A stretch of DNA of 64,000 nt, taken from positions 57,341 to 121,340 of the forward strand of contig CALUGW010000005.1 of the NCBI GenBank assembly GCA_944320305.1. Reading direction: 5' to 3'. The DNA comes from an uncultured Prevotella sp. GTDB taxonomy: Bacteria > Bacteroidota > Bacteroidia > Bacteroidales > Bacteroidaceae. The translations under genes were made by a program, and so were the position numbers. Below are positions 48,783 to 58,203 of the stretch, one piece after another. The first letter of the stretch is position 1, and every line of letters begins with the position of its first letter. Under the pieces are notes generated by a model. That model ran no database searches and was not told the origin of the DNA. It saw only the letters and a program-made list of their open reading frames with translations.

Positions 48783-51743
48783 ATGAAAGCAAAAATACCG
48801 CCAGAGTGGAACAAGTTCTACCTTAAGGACGTGTCGTTCGTCAACCTGATGACACGCCGCATATTCAACGTGCTGATAGTGGCCAACCCCTACGACGCCT
48901 TCATGCTGGAGGACGACGGGCGCGTGGACGAGAAGATCTTCGACGAGTACATGGAGCTGGGACTGCGCTATCCGCCCACGTTCATGCAGGTGACGACCAT
49001 CGAGGAGGCCGAGAAGGTGCTCCAGACGACAGACATAGACCTTGTGATCTGCATGCCGGGCACGGCCGACAACGACGCCTTCGACGTGGCACGGGCCATC
49101 AAGGCCGACTCGCCGTCCATTCCCTGCGTGGTGCTCACGCCCTTCTCGCACGGCATAACAAGGCGCATGGAGAACGAGGACCTGTCGGTCTTCGACTACG
49201 TGTTCTGCTGGCTGGGCAACACCAACCTCATTCTCTCAATCATAAAGCTCATCGAGGACAAGATGAACATTGAGCACGACATGGCCGAGGCGGGCGTGCA
49301 GATGATCCTGCTCGTGGAAGACGGCATACGCTTCTACTCCTCGATACTGCCCAACCTCTACAACTACATACTCCAGCAGGCGCAGCGCTTCTCGACCGAG
49401 GCACTCAACCCGCACGCCGCGGCGCAGCGCAAACGCGGACGCCCCAAGGTGCTGCTGGCACGCACCTACGAGGAGGCCATGGAGCTTTACGACAAGTATG
49501 GCGACAACGCGCTGGGCGTGATCAGCGACGCGCGCTTCCCCCGCTGCGGCGAGAAGGACCCCGAGGCCGGACTGAAGCTGCTGCGCGAGATAAGGAAGAG
49601 AGACGAGTATGTGCCGCTGATACTGCAGAGCGCCGAGTCGGACAACCGCTCCAAGGCAGAGGCCGAGGGATTCCGCTTCGTTGACAAGAACTCGAAGAAG
49701 ATGGACATCGACCTGCGGCAGCTCATGGAGGAGCACATGGGCTTCGGCGACTTCGTGTTCCACGACCCCAAGACGGGGCAGGAGATACTGCGCATACACA
49801 GCCTGAAGGAGCTGCAGGACAACATCTTCACCATACCCAACGACTCCATGCTCTACCACGTGAGCCGCAACCACATGAGCCGCTGGCTCTCGGCCAGGGC
49901 CATATTCCCCGTGTCGGCGTTTCTGAAGCACGTCACATGGCACAAGCTGCAGGACGTGGACGCACACCGGCAGATAATCTTCGACGCCATAGTGCAGTAC
50001 CGCCGGATGAAGAACATCGGCGTGGTGGCCGTCTTCGACCGAGGCAAGTTCGACGCCTACGGCCACTTCGCGCGCATCGGCGACGGCTCGCTGGGCGGCA
50101 AGGGGCGCGGCCTGGCGTTCCTGGACAACATCATCAAGCGGCACCCGGAGCTGAACCAGTATGCCGGGGCGCAGGTGGCCATACCGAAGACGCTGGTGCT
50201 CTGCACCGACATCTTTGACGACTTCATGGACAAGAACAACCTCTACCAGATAGCGCTGAGCGACGCCGACGACGAGGACATACTGAACCACTTCCTGCGC
50301 GCGCAGCTGCCGGACTCGCTCATAGCCGACTTCTTCACCTTCTTCGACGCCGTGAAGGCTCCGATAGCCATCCGGTCGTCGTCGCTGCTGGAGGACAGCC
50401 ACTACCAGCCCTTTGCCGGCATCTACTCCACTTACATGATTCCGTATCTCGACGACAAGTACGAGATGCTGCGGATGCTGGCCTCGGCCATCAAGGCGGT
50501 GTACGCCTCGGTCTACTACCGCGACTCAAAGGCATACATGACAGCCACGCGCAACATCATCGACCAGGAGAAAATGGCCGTCATACTGCAGGAGGTGGTG
50601 GGCCGCAGGCACGGCGACCGCTTCTATCCGACCTACAGCGGCGTGCTCCGCTCGCTCAACTACTACCCCATCGGAGACGAGAAGGCCGAGGAGGGCGTGG
50701 CCAACCTGGCCCTGGGCCTGGGCAAATACATCGTGGACGGGGGCCTGACGCTGCGCGTCTGCCCCTATCACCCCAACCAGGTTCTGCAGACCAGCGAGAT
50801 GGAAATGGCCCTCAGGGAGACCCAGACGCGCTTCTACGCGCTCGACATGGCGCACATAGGCGACAAGTGCAGGGTGGACGACGGCTTCAACATTCTAAAC
50901 CTGCGCGTCAAGGAGGCCGACAAGGACGGCTCGCTCGCGGGCATCGCCTCGACCTACGACCCCGAGGACCAGGTCATACGCGACGGCATCTACGAGGGAG
51001 GGCGCAAGGTCATCACCTTCAGCGGGGTGCTGCAGCACGGCGTGTTCCCCCTGCCGGAGCTGCTGCAGATGGTGCAGCGGCTCGGCACAGAGGAGATGCG
51101 GCGGCCCGTGGAGATTGAGTTCGCAGGCAATCTGAACGACGACCGCACCGGCGAGCTGAACCTCCTGCAGATCCGCCCGATAGTGGACAGCAAGCAGATG
51201 CTCGACGAAGACCTCACTGAAATACCCGACTCGCGCTGCCTGCTGCGCTCGCACAACTCGCTGGGGCACGGCATCTGCGACGACGTGGAGGACGTTGTCT
51301 ACGTCAAGGCGGGCGATGACTTCACCGCGATGAACAATCCCGCCATAGCGGTTGAGATTGAGCGCATCAACCGCAAGTTCCTCGACGAGGGGCGCAACTA
51401 CGTGCTCATAGGCCCGGGACGGTGGGGGTCGAGCGACCCGTGGCTGGGAATCCCCGTGAAATGGCCGCACATCAGCGCCGCCAAGCTGATTGTGGAGGCC
51501 GGCCTGAAGAACTACCGCGTGGACCCGAGCCAGGGCACACACTTCTTCCAGAACCTCACCTCGTTCGGCGTGGGCTACTTCACCATCAACACATTCATGG
51601 ACGACGGACTGCTGCGCCGCGACATCCTTGACTCCATGCCCGCCGCAGACGAGACGCAATACGTGCGCCACGTGCGCTTCAGCAAGCCGCTGAAGATAAT
51701 GATGGACGGCAAGAAGCAGGAGGGAGTGGTGCTGGCGGAATGA
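48783..51743 (+). CDS. receiver-domain / PEP-pyruvate-binding (PPDK N-terminal) fusion protein
   Basis: 986 residues, cytoplasmic. Residues ~28-155 form a receiver-like domain in which the phospho-acceptor aspartate position is a cysteine (DLVICMPG, Cys90). Residues ~172-320 are a second receiver with LLVEDG (Asp180), an acceptor aspartate in VISDARFP (Asp249), a serine in LQSAES and the lysine in FVDKNSK. From ~430 a PPDK/PEP-synthase nucleotide-binding domain follows (GDGSLGGKGRGLAF, IAIRSSSLLEDSHYQPFAG, LLQIRPIV), and a C-terminal tail with LIGPGRWGSSDPWLG. No phosphohistidine swivelling domain is seen, so it is not a full PEP synthase. A phospho-regulated ATP-grasp enzyme is an inference. 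Confidence 0.85.
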   Translation: MKAKIPPEWNKFYLKDVSFVNLMTRRIFNVLIVANPYDAFMLEDDGRVDEKIFDEYMELGLRYPPTFMQVTTIEEAEKVLQTTDIDLVICMPGTADNDAFDVARAIKADSPSIPCVVLTPFSHGITRRMENEDLSVFDYVFCWLGNTNLILSIIKLIEDKMNIEHDMAEAGVQMILLVEDGIRFYSSILPNLYNYILQQAQRFSTEALNPHAAAQRKRGRPKVLLARTYEEAMELYDKYGDNALGVISDARFPRCGEKDPEAGLKLLREIRKRDEYVPLILQSAESDNRSKAEAEGFRFVDKNSKKMDIDLRQLMEEHMGFGDFVFHDPKTGQEILRIHSLKELQDNIFTIPNDSMLYHVSRNHMSRWLSARAIFPVSAFLKHVTWHKLQDVDAHRQIIFDAIVQYRRMKNIGVVAVFDRGKFDAYGHFARIGDGSLGGKGRGLAFLDNIIKRHPELNQYAGAQVAIPKTLVLCTDIFDDFMDKNNLYQIALSDADDEDILNHFLRAQLPDSLIADFFTFFDAVKAPIAIRSSSLLEDSHYQPFAGIYSTYMIPYLDDKYEMLRMLASAIKAVYASVYYRDSKAYMTATRNIIDQEKMAVILQEVVGRRHGDRFYPTYSGVLRSLNYYPIGDEKAEEGVANLALGLGKYIVDGGLTLRVCPYHPNQVLQTSEMEMALRETQTRFYALDMAHIGDKCRVDDGFNILNLRVKEADKDGSLAGIASTYDPEDQVIRDGIYEGGRKVITFSGVLQHGVFPLPELLQMVQRLGTEEMRRPVEIEFAGNLNDDRTGELNLLQIRPIVDSKQMLDEDLTEIPDSRCLLRSHNSLGHGICDDVEDVVYVKAGDDFTAMNNPAIAVEIERINRKFLDEGRNYVLIGPGRWGSSDPWLGIPVKWPHISAAKLIVEAGLKNYRVDPSQGTHFFQNLTSFGVGYFTINTFMDDGLLRRDILDSMPAADETQYVRHVRFSKPLKIMMDGKKQEGVVLAE

Positions 51744-51795
51744 CGGCGAGGCGCGGCATGACACGCGGGAAGAGCCGTCTCGCACGGTGAGACAA

Positions 51796-51841
51796 ACGCT
51801 GAAGGCGCGGAATCTTCATTCGGATTCCGCGCCTTCAGCGT
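51796..51841. terminator. bidirectional terminator between the fusion gene and the ABC exporter
   Basis: A 19-bp perfect stem (51796-51814 with 51823-51841) around an 8-base loop, followed by GTTTTC on the plus strand, in the convergent gap. Confidence 0.8.
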
Positions 51842-51877
51842 GTTTTCAGAAAGTGTTTCCCGGCTTCTTGCCTGCTG

Positions 51878-53542
51878 TCAGAGACGGAGCGTCTGGTCGC
51901 AATACTCCATAACGGCGGGGCGGTGGGTTATGAAGATGACCGTCTTGTCGCTGGCGCTGAGGATGTTATGCAGCAGCTGGCGCTCGGTTGAGGGGTCGAG
52001 GGCGCTCGTGGCCTCGTCGAACAGCATCACGCTGCGCCCCCGCAGCAGGGCGCGGGCAATGGCGATGCGCTGCGCCTGGCCCTCGCTCAGTCCGCCGCCG
52101 CCCTCTGTCACCTTGGTGTCGAGACCGTCGGGAAGCGACAGAACGAAGTCGGCGCAGGCCGTGCGCAGAGCCTCCCGCATATCAGCCTCGGCGGCCTCGG
52201 GGCCGCCGAGCAGCAGGTTTGTGCGCACGGTGCCGCTGAGCAGCGTGTTGCCCTGGGGCACATAGACGAAGTTGCAGCGCGCCCCGGGGGTCACGGCGCG
52301 GCTCTCGCGGCTGTTGTAAATCTCTATGCTGCCCTCCGTTGGGCGCACCAGCGCAAGCATGAGCCTGACGAGCGTGGTCTTGCCCGCGCCCGTCTCGCCG
52401 AGGATGGCGGTGCAGGTGCCGGGGCGGAAGTCGAACGACAGGCGGTCGATGACGTTGCCGTCGCCGTCGTCGTAGGCATAGCTCACGCCCCTGAGCCTCA
52501 CTCCGCAGGGCGCGCCGAGGGGTTCCTGGCCGTCAAGCCGCTCGCTCGGCATCTCCTCAAGCTCCATGAGCCGCTCGGCGGCGGTGAACACAGCGACGAA
52601 CGCCGGAGCCAGCCGCGTGAGGTCGCGGGCTGGCGACTGTATGCGGTAGACGAGCTGCAGAAAGGCCGTCATGCCGCCAAACGTCAGCGTGCCCTGCGAC
52701 AGACGCACCGCGCTCCAGAGGAAAGCCACAAGATAGCCGACGGAGAATCCGCCGTTGACCATGAGGTTTGAGAACACAGAGAAGACCGTGCGGCGGCGCA
52801 CGTGGCGGCGGAGCGACGCCTGGCCGGCGTCGAGCCGCCGCACCATGAGGCCTCCGCACTCGAGCGTCTTGATGAGCATGCGGTGCTGTACGGTCTCCTG
52901 CAGGATGCTCTGCACGTGGCTGTCGCTGCGCCTCACGCGCCGTGTGAACTTGCGCATCCGCCCGATGTAGAAGCGGCTGGCAAGCAGGAAGACAGGCAGT
53001 ATGGCCACCGTTATCACGGCGAGCACGGCGTCCATGCGCAGCAGATAGACGAAGGCGCCCACGAACATGGCGCCGACGGAGAGCGTGCCCGGCAGCGTCT
53101 CGGTGACGAAACCCACCACCGTGGCCACGTCTTGCTCCAGCCTGTTGATCACGTCGCCGCTGTGGTGGCGCTCCTTTCCGCGCCACTCAGAGCGCAAGAG
53201 GCGGTCGAGCATCTGCTGCTGCATACGGTTCTGCGCCTTGATGCCGAGTATGTTCTTTATCCACACGCGGCTGACGCTTATGGCGAAACTGCACGCTATG
53301 AACAGCGCCATCAGCCCCACGGCCCAGCCGAGCGAGCCGGGCCGGGCGCCGACGGCAATGTCAACGGCGCGCTGCACGGCCCACACCGAGGCCAGATCGA
53401 CGGCCACTCCGGCCAGGCCGGTGGCCGCGTTGAGCCCCGACTGCAGGCGGTTGCCGCGCAACGCGCCCCACAGCCAGAGGGCTATGCGGCGCGTGCCGTA
53501 GCGCGATTTCTGCGTTCTGAGCAGACTGCTTATTATTCCCAT
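51878..53542 (-). CDS. ABC exporter with fused membrane and ATPase domains
   Basis: 554 residues. Residues ~1-310 hold six membrane segments of the type I exporter fold (VAVDLASVWAVQRAVDIAVG, WAVGLMALFIACSFAISVSR, TLSVGAMFVGAFVYLL and others). The ATPase follows from ~340: Walker A LGETGAGKTTLVRL, Q-loop VPQGNTLLSG, signature LSEGQAQRIAIARAL, Walker B VMLFDEATSALD and H-loop ITHRP. It should work as a homodimer exporting a lipid, peptide or drug. The gene is 64 bases downstream of nadK in the same direction. Confidence 0.9.
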   Translation of the reverse strand: MGIISSLLRTQKSRYGTRRIALWLWGALRGNRLQSGLNAATGLAGVAVDLASVWAVQRAVDIAVGARPGSLGWAVGLMALFIACSFAISVSRVWIKNILGIKAQNRMQQQMLDRLLRSEWRGKERHHSGDVINRLEQDVATVVGFVTETLPGTLSVGAMFVGAFVYLLRMDAVLAVITVAILPVFLLASRFYIGRMRKFTRRVRRSDSHVQSILQETVQHRMLIKTLECGGLMVRRLDAGQASLRRHVRRRTVFSVFSNLMVNGGFSVGYLVAFLWSAVRLSQGTLTFGGMTAFLQLVYRIQSPARDLTRLAPAFVAVFTAAERLMELEEMPSERLDGQEPLGAPCGVRLRGVSYAYDDGDGNVIDRLSFDFRPGTCTAILGETGAGKTTLVRLMLALVRPTEGSIEIYNSRESRAVTPGARCNFVYVPQGNTLLSGTVRTNLLLGGPEAAEADMREALRTACADFVLSLPDGLDTKVTEGGGGLSEGQAQRIAIARALLRGRSVMLFDEATSALDPSTERQLLHNILSASDKTVIFITHRPAVMEYCDQTLRL

Positions 53543-53606
53543 TGTGTTGTTCCAGTATTTGTCACAGTTTCCCTGAGGCCGCCGGCGGCAGCAGGCCGTG
53601 GCAGAC

Positions 53607-54491
53607 TCAGCCGCGCCCGTCGGCCCCCCACATCATCTTCTCGCGCAGAGTGTCGTAGTAGCTGGTCTCCGGCCGCTTCACCACCTTTATATTATAGGGC
53701 GCCTTGCAGACGGTGACGCCGACGCCCTCGGCGCACTTCGCCGACCGTCCGTCGGCCGCCAGCAGGAAGTTGTGGCTGCGGCTCTCCACGCGGAGCGTCA
53801 GCGTCGCACTGTCGGGAATAACTATCGGCCGTATGTTCAGGCTGTGGGGAGCCACCGCCGTGAGCGCGAACACGGGCGCTCCGGGCACGATGATCGGCCC
53901 GCCGTTGCTCAGCGAGTAGGCCGTGGAGCCTGTCGGCGTGCTCACCACAAGCCCGTCGGCCTGATAGGTTGTGAGATACTGCCCGCCGATATAGGCCCGG
54001 ATGGCTATCATCGAGGCGTCGTCGCGCTTGAGTATGGCCACATCGTTGAGGGCGAAGACGCGCCCCGGTCCCTCCGGGCCTGTGTCGGCGATGAGCGCTC
54101 CGCGGTCGTCTATGGCGTAGTCGCCGCTGTGCAGCGCCTCCAGACAGGCCTCAATCTCGTCCGGACTGACGTCGGCCAGGAATCCGAGCCGCCCCATGTT
54201 GACGCCCACGATGGGTATCTGCCTGGCCCCCACGCGCGCCGCCGCCTTGAGAAAAGTGCCGTCGCCGCCCATGGAGATGGCGAAGTCGGCGTCGAAGCCG
54301 TCGCCGTCGAACACCCGCGCGCCCCCGGCCTGCGCCACGCCGTTGCGCGTCAGGAAGTCGTGGAAGGCACGGTCCAGGGCCACATCGTCGCCGTAGGCGG
54401 CCAGACAGTCGAGCATCCGGCCCACGGCCGCCGACTTGCGGGCCTGGAACACGTTGCCGAATATCGCGAACCTCAGTCTCTGTGATGTCAT
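53607..54491 (-). CDS. nadK: NAD kinase
   Basis: 294 residues, standard length. The signature [10 protein letters not shown] (~residue 80), the second motif NEAx-like [14 protein letters not shown], and [14 protein letters not shown] define the family. It phosphorylates NAD to NADP. The gene is divergent from pdxJ with the usual Bacteroidales arrangement of the two. Confidence 0.95.
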   Translation of the reverse strand: MTSQRLRFAIFGNVFQARKSAAVGRMLDCLAAYGDDVALDRAFHDFLTRNGVAQAGGARVFDGDGFDADFAISMGGDGTFLKAAARVGARQIPIVGVNMGRLGFLADVSPDEIEACLEALHSGDYAIDDRGALIADTGPEGPGRVFALNDVAILKRDDASMIAIRAYIGGQYLTTYQADGLVVSTPTGSTAYSLSNGGPIIVPGAPVFALTAVAPHSLNIRPIVIPDSATLTLRVESRSHNFLLAADGRSAKCAEGVGVTVCKAPYNIKVVKRPETSYYDTLREKMMWGADGRG

Positions 54492-54553
54492 GCAAATATG
54501 TCTTTTTATATATCTTTAGCCATGCCAAATGCCGTTATTTGGCAAACATTTCG

Positions 54554-54561
54554 TATTTTTG
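54554..54561 (+). promoter_or_regulatory. -7 box of the pdxJ operon
   Basis: TATTTTTG, 86 bases upstream of the pdxJ start, in the nadK/pdxJ divergent region. Confidence 0.5.
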
Positions 54562-54647
54562 CGGTTGACAAAGCCCCGCAAGACGTATGCAAAAATACGA
54601 AAATTATTGCGAACGGGGCGCATCAGGAAATCAATAATTGCGTAAAG

Positions 54648-55394
54648 ATGACTAAATTAAGCGTTAACATCAACAAGGTGGCGACCTTACGCAACGCCCG
54701 CGGCGGCAACCACCCCGACGTGCTCAGCGTGGCGCGCGACTGCGAGCTGTTCGGCGCCGAGGGCATCACCGTGCACCCGCGCCCCGACGAGCGCCACATC
54801 AGATACAGCGACGTGAGGGCACTCAGGCCGCTGGTGGCCACCGAGATGAACATCGAGGGCAACCCCATCGACCGCTTCACGGCCCTCGTTCTTGAGGTGA
54901 GGCCGACGCAGGTGACGCTCGTGCCCGACGCCGAAGACCAGATAACCTCGAACCACGGCTGGAACACCCGGGCCAACCGCACGCTGCTCACCGACGTGGT
55001 GGGCCGCTTCCGCGAGGCGGGCATACGCACCTCAATATTCGTAGACGCCGACCCCGCGATGGTGGCCGCCGCAAAGGAGTGCGGCGCCGACCGCGTGGAG
55101 CTTTACACCGGGCCTTACGCCGCAGGCTATGAGCACGGCCGCGAGGAGGCCGTAAAGCCCTTTGTGGAGGCCGCCGAGGAGGCGCGCCGACAGCATCTGG
55201 GCCTCAACGCGGGCCACGACCTGAGCCTCGCGAACCTCAGCTACTTCCTGCGCCGCATACCGTGGACAGACGAAGTGAGCATCGGCCACGCCATAATCTG
55301 CGACGCCCTCTACCTCGGGCTGCGCGACACCATAGCCTTGTACAGGCGGGCCATAGCCTCGGCAGCGGACGGAGCGCATTTTCTTAATTTTTAA
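54648..55394 (+). CDS. pdxJ: pyridoxine 5'-phosphate synthase
   Basis: 248 residues from ATG 54648. Motifs: [76 protein letters not shown] and [16 protein letters not shown] are the classical PdxJ words. It condenses 1-deoxyxylulose phosphate with 3-amino-1-hydroxyacetone phosphate in vitamin B6 synthesis. The frame is open upstream through the promoter, so the internal ATG with family-fitting length is chosen. The DJ-1 gene follows after 26 bases. Confidence 0.96.
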   Translation: MTKLSVNINKVATLRNARGGNHPDVLSVARDCELFGAEGITVHPRPDERHIRYSDVRALRPLVATEMNIEGNPIDRFTALVLEVRPTQVTLVPDAEDQITSNHGWNTRANRTLLTDVVGRFREAGIRTSIFVDADPAMVAAAKECGADRVELYTGPYAAGYEHGREEAVKPFVEAAEEARRQHLGLNAGHDLSLANLSYFLRRIPWTDEVSIGHAIICDALYLGLRDTIALYRRAIASAADGAHFLNF

Positions 55395-55420
55395 TTCATA
55401 ACTCTCAATTCAAAATTCTT

Positions 55421-55981
55421 ATGGTTTACGAGTTTCTTGCAACGGGCTTCGAGGAAGTGGAGGCCCTCGCGCCGGTGGACATCCTGCGCCGCGGCGGCGT
55501 TGAGATAAAGACAGTGAGCGTAACGGGCGACCTTGTTGTAGAGTCGGCCCACGGCGTGGGCATACGCGCCGACCTGCTGTTCGACGAGGCCGACCTGGCC
55601 TCGGCCGACCTGCTGATGCTGCCAGGCGGACTGCCCGGAGCCACAAACCTCAACGACCACGAGGGGCTGCGCCGCGCCCTCACGGAGCACAACGCCAGGG
55701 GCCGCCGCATTGCCGCCATCTGCGCCGCGCCGCTCGTGCTGGGCGGCCTGGGGCTGCTTGAGGGCCGCCGCGCCACGTGCTATCCCGGATTCGAGAAGTA
55801 TATGACCGGCGCCACCTACACCGCCGAGCTGTTCACCACAGACGGCAACATCACCACCGGGCGCGGACCGGCAGCCGTGCTGCCCTACAGCTACGCCATC
55901 CTGGAGCAGCTCGCGGGCGCCGACACCGCCAAGGCCGTACGCGACGGCATGATTTACACACAGCTGATGGAGGAGAAATAA
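55421..55981 (+). CDS. DJ-1/PfpI family protein
   Basis: 186 residues of the ThiJ/YajL class: VYEFLATGFEEVEALAPVDI at the start, MLPGGLPGATNL in the middle, the nucleophile cysteine in IAAICAAPLVLGGLGLL (~residue 105) and TGRGPAAVLPYSYAI near the end. Relatives repair glyoxal adducts or act as oxidative-stress chaperones; the exact activity is not predictable. Likely co-transcribed with pdxJ, and closed by a terminator. Confidence 0.9.
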   Translation: MVYEFLATGFEEVEALAPVDILRRGGVEIKTVSVTGDLVVESAHGVGIRADLLFDEADLASADLLMLPGGLPGATNLNDHEGLRRALTEHNARGRRIAAICAAPLVLGGLGLLEGRRATCYPGFEKYMTGATYTAELFTTDGNITTGRGPAAVLPYSYAILEQLAGADTAKAVRDGMIYTQLMEEK

Positions 55982-56008
55982 AGACCGCCGACAGCCGTAC
56001 AAGACGCC

Positions 56009-56055
56009 AAACTGCCCGCAGGACGCTCAACAGAGACAGCCTGCGGGCGGTTTTT
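56009..56055 (+). terminator. terminator of the pdxJ-DJ-1 operon
   Basis: AAACTGCCCGCAGG pairs with CCTGCGGGCGGTTT (one G-U pair), followed by T5. Confidence 0.8.
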
Positions 56056-56080
56056 GCACAGAAAAATCAAGCCATCCGGG

Positions 56081-57070
56081 TTACTTGTGGAGTTCAAGAA
56101 ACTTAGACCCATTAAAATGAACCATATGGTCAGGACTGTCGGCAAGCCAGACTTCGGTTTCCCATGCGATTTCCGCGAGCCACCTTTTGAACTCTTTCTT
56201 GGTCAGAAAGGCTGTTACAAACACCACGCTTGCCGTGCAATCGCGCAATTGCTGCGTCAGTTTCCTCACACGAATCTCACTCATCGGACCTGCGCTATGG
56301 ACAGCCTCAATCAGATAAACCAGATTTTTTGACGGAGAATAAGCGACAACATCTGGAAGCTCCTCATGTTCCAAAGCAAAAAAGCCAATCTTGTCTAGTA
56401 CCGCCTTGTCCACATATAAGGATCTGTCCGTGGTATCGCCGATATACAAAACCTGTGCGCCAAAGCCAAACCTTGGCAGGAACTCCTCAACAATAGCTTT
56501 CTGCAAGACATTATGCTCGCCTGCAGACAATTCTACAAGAACTCCAGAAGGGAGCGTAACGGCAACGCGCTCGATTTTACGCTTGCGCTCCAATTCATCA
56601 CGAAGCGACCGTACCTGCGACTGATATTTAGAAAGAGCGGCCTCCCAACCAGGTTTGCCGTATTCCGCCAACAAGGCAGTAAACTTTGGATTCAGAGCAT
56701 AGCCACGCATCGGATTGTTTGTCGCCTGCACATTATATGCCGAAGAATTGACAACAATTCCGGCCTGCACCGGAAGCAAAAGATCCTTTCTCCTTATGTC
56801 ATCATAAGACCCCGGAGAAATATTCTCATCGAAATGCTCATTCTCAAACGCAATTATCTCTCTTGTAGACAGGAAAAATCCGTCATCTGCCGACTTAGCC
56901 CGCTCAAAAGAATCGACAATACCGCCAACAGCAAGACAGGCCATGGCCATCCGCTCCAAACGTCTATGGGTGCCGCCCGTCGGTACTCCGACGGCAAACA
57001 AGACATCAAGCATATCAAAAATAAGCCTGCTCACATTGTCAGGCTTGTTTCCTTTCAGCTGTATTTCCAT
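56081..57070 (-). CDS. BsuBI/PstI family restriction endonuclease
   Basis: 329 residues from ATG 57070 (MEIQLKGNKPDNVSRLIFDM). The C-terminal third contains the family core: FFALEHEELPDVVAYSPSKN followed by VYLIEAVHSAGPMSEIR, the PD...EA arrangement of these CTGCAG-type enzymes, then FVTAFLTKKEFKRWL. The gene is noticeably more AT-rich than its neighbours, suggesting transfer. The methyltransferase gene ends inside its start (32-base overlap), so the two are translated together. Recognition of CTGCAG is plausible but not shown. Confidence 0.88.
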   Translation of the reverse strand: MEIQLKGNKPDNVSRLIFDMLDVLFAVGVPTGGTHRRLERMAMACLAVGGIVDSFERAKSADDGFFLSTREIIAFENEHFDENISPGSYDDIRRKDLLLPVQAGIVVNSSAYNVQATNNPMRGYALNPKFTALLAEYGKPGWEAALSKYQSQVRSLRDELERKRKIERVAVTLPSGVLVELSAGEHNVLQKAIVEEFLPRFGFGAQVLYIGDTTDRSLYVDKAVLDKIGFFALEHEELPDVVAYSPSKNLVYLIEAVHSAGPMSEIRVRKLTQQLRDCTASVVFVTAFLTKKEFKRWLAEIAWETEVWLADSPDHMVHFNGSKFLELHK

Positions 57071-58076
57071 ATTCCAATCCAAACAAATCCGCAGGAACAA
57101 CGTGCGCATTAAAACTTTTTTCATCCATCACAGGCAGCCCGTAGGTTTCCTTCACCTGCAAGGCGAGCCTGTAAGCCAGCAGCGGCGGCACGGCATTGCC
57201 AATCTGATTGAACTGCTTTATCTCCGACCCGTCGAACTCAAACCAGTCGGGAAAGCTCTGCAGGCGGGCTGCCTCGCGCACCACAAGCCGCCTGCGCCTG
57301 CCGTCCTTAAGCCTCACCCGCTGCATGTCGCTGGTACAGCCGGCCAAATTGCGGCACGTGAGCGTGCGCGCGGGGCGGTCGGGATAGAGGTCGCGCGGAT
57401 TGATGCAATTTGACTTCTTCTCGTACACGGCGATGTACTCATCCTGCCGCGGAGTGAGTATTTTGCCCTCGTCGCGCACGGTGTCAATCAGGTCGCCGAT
57501 TGCCTCGCCCACGGTTGTCTTCCGACCAGCCACTTTCGGAAATCTGAACGCCGCCCTGTGCCCTACGGTTATCAGCCTCTCACGGTTCTGCGGAACGCCG
57601 TAATTCACAGCGTTGAGGCACTTGTGCTCCACGATGTAGCCCAGCTTGGACAGCTCGGCCACAATCAGCTCGAAATACCAACGGTGGGAATAGGCCAGAT
57701 TCCTAACATTCTCAAAAAGGAACACACGCGGCCTGAGCCGCCTTACGGCGTCGATGAATATCGGGAAGCCGTCACGCGCGTCCTCCATGCCGCGCTGGTT
57801 GCCAAACACGCTGAACGGCTGGCAGGGCGGGCCTCCTATTATTATGTCGGCCTCGGGATAGTCGAAGCCCACCTCAAGCCGCTGCAGATGGCAACGCCCC
57901 CGCAGATTACGGTTGTAAGTGTTTACCGCAGCCTCCTCGCATTCGTAGCCTACAGTCTCATAACCGGCGGCCTCGAAACCGAGCGACAAGCCTCCGCAAC
58001 CGGCAAAAAGGTCGAGCACCTTTGCCCGCTCTGTGGCGCGCGGCCTCAACGTCTCATTTATATATTCTTTATACAT
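57039..58076 (-). CDS. DNA (cytosine-5) methyltransferase
   Basis: 345 residues: motif I VLDLFAGCGGLSLGFE (~20-35), catalytic cysteine in GGPPCQPFS (Cys85), ENVRN, QNRERL, and motif X GNAVPPLLAYRLA. The target-recognition part (~200-280) has RRRRLVVREAARLQSFP. It should protect the site cut by the partner endonuclease. The upstream ORF extension to 58121 precedes the family start; MYKEYINETL is chosen. A TATCTTTG -7 box is at 58157-58150. Confidence 0.93.
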   Translation of the reverse strand: MYKEYINETLRPRATERAKVLDLFAGCGGLSLGFEAAGYETVGYECEEAAVNTYNRNLRGRCHLQRLEVGFDYPEADIIIGGPPCQPFSVFGNQRGMEDARDGFPIFIDAVRRLRPRVFLFENVRNLAYSHRWYFELIVAELSKLGYIVEHKCLNAVNYGVPQNRERLITVGHRAAFRFPKVAGRKTTVGEAIGDLIDTVRDEGKILTPRQDEYIAVYEKKSNCINPRDLYPDRPARTLTCRNLAGCTSDMQRVRLKDGRRRRLVVREAARLQSFPDWFEFDGSEIKQFNQIGNAVPPLLAYRLALQVKETYGLPVMDEKSFNAHVVPADLFGLEYGNTAERKQA

Positions 58077-58149
58077 AAACCATAACCTGCAAATTGTTGT
58101 GCCACCGGCGCCGGCGCACATTCGCCTCGCGCCCTGTCACAACCGCCTG

Positions 58150-58157
58150 CAAAGATA
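58150..58157 (-). promoter_or_regulatory. -7 box of the restriction-modification pair
   Basis: TATCTTTG on the minus strand, 74 bases upstream of the methyltransferase start. A TTTG occurs upstream but only 14 bases away. Confidence 0.45.
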
Positions 58158-58203
58158 CGAATTTAATCCCACAAACACATGGTTCTTGCCACAGCCGCGC
58201 CCC

